Positions 7,116 through 7,130 of a stretch of DNA of 7,130 nucleotides are shown one piece after another. The stretch spans positions 1-7,130 of the forward strand of contig JBFKUL010000152.1 of assembly GCA_041635755.1 (NCBI GenBank), written 5' to 3'. The stretch is from JBFKUL01 sp041635755 (lineage in GTDB: Bacteria; Pseudomonadota; Gammaproteobacteria; Burkholderiales; SG8-39). Both the position numbers and the translations under genes were made by a program. Position 1 is the stretch's first letter; every line of letters begins with the position of its first letter. The notes below the pieces were generated by a model that was not told the origin of the DNA, searched no databases, and was given only the letters and a program-made list of their open reading frames with translations.

Positions 7116-7130
7116 ATGATGAACGACCCA
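7116..7130 (+). CDS. possible start of a downstream gene, 3'-partial
   Basis: Two adjacent in-frame ATG codons (7116 and 7119) open a frame to the window end (MMNDP). GGGA at 7111-7114 could act as a weak Shine-Dalgarno for the second ATG. The distance from the predicted start site near 7083 is about 33 bases, matching the fhs leader length. Only five codons are visible, so no product can be assigned and the call depends on the upstream promoter pattern. Confidence 0.25.

Overview
The window is GC-rich proteobacterial DNA, most likely from a betaproteobacterium. That assignment rests on codon use, GC content and family resemblance, and it is an inference. All four confident genes lie on the + strand and almost the whole window is accounted for. 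There is no sign of mobile elements, CRISPR, tRNA or rRNA.

Region 1 (start to 4027) is a two-gene formate dehydrogenase operon. The first gene is cut by the window start and encodes the NuoF-like diaphorase (beta) subunit, with FMN, NADH and [4Fe-4S] motifs. Eight bases after its stop codon the alpha subunit begins: a 935-residue bis-MGD, iron-sulfur catalytic subunit with an active-site Cys-His pair (C371-H372) and R564. The beta-then-alpha order and the sequence character resemble the soluble NAD-dependent two-subunit FDH1 type (Mo or W) known from Methylobacterium more than the FdsGBA type.

Region 2 (4028-5803) is a 105-base intergenic stretch followed by fhs, formate--tetrahydrofolate ligase. 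The intergenic stretch carries a perfect FNR/CRP-family-type inverted repeat (CTTGAC-N4-GTCAAG) and a TATAGT -10 element, spaced as in a class II activated promoter. Together, FDH and Fhs interconvert CO2, formate and 10-formyl-THF. They link NAD(H) to the folate one-carbon pool and could run in either the oxidative or the assimilatory direction.

Region 3 (5804-6982) is a 186-base spacer with a possible -10 element, followed by a 330-residue inner-membrane CaCA-family cation/Ca2+ exchanger. It has no evident functional link to the formate genes.

Region 4 (6983-7130) is non-coding and contains a GC hairpin. It also holds a second copy of the same CTTGAC-N4-GTCAAG palindrome, with a -10-like hexamer at the same offset as upstream of fhs. 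A possible start codon for a gene that runs off the window follows. The matched pair of operators is the most interesting non-obvious signal here: it suggests that fhs and the unseen next gene share one FNR/Dnr-like regulator.
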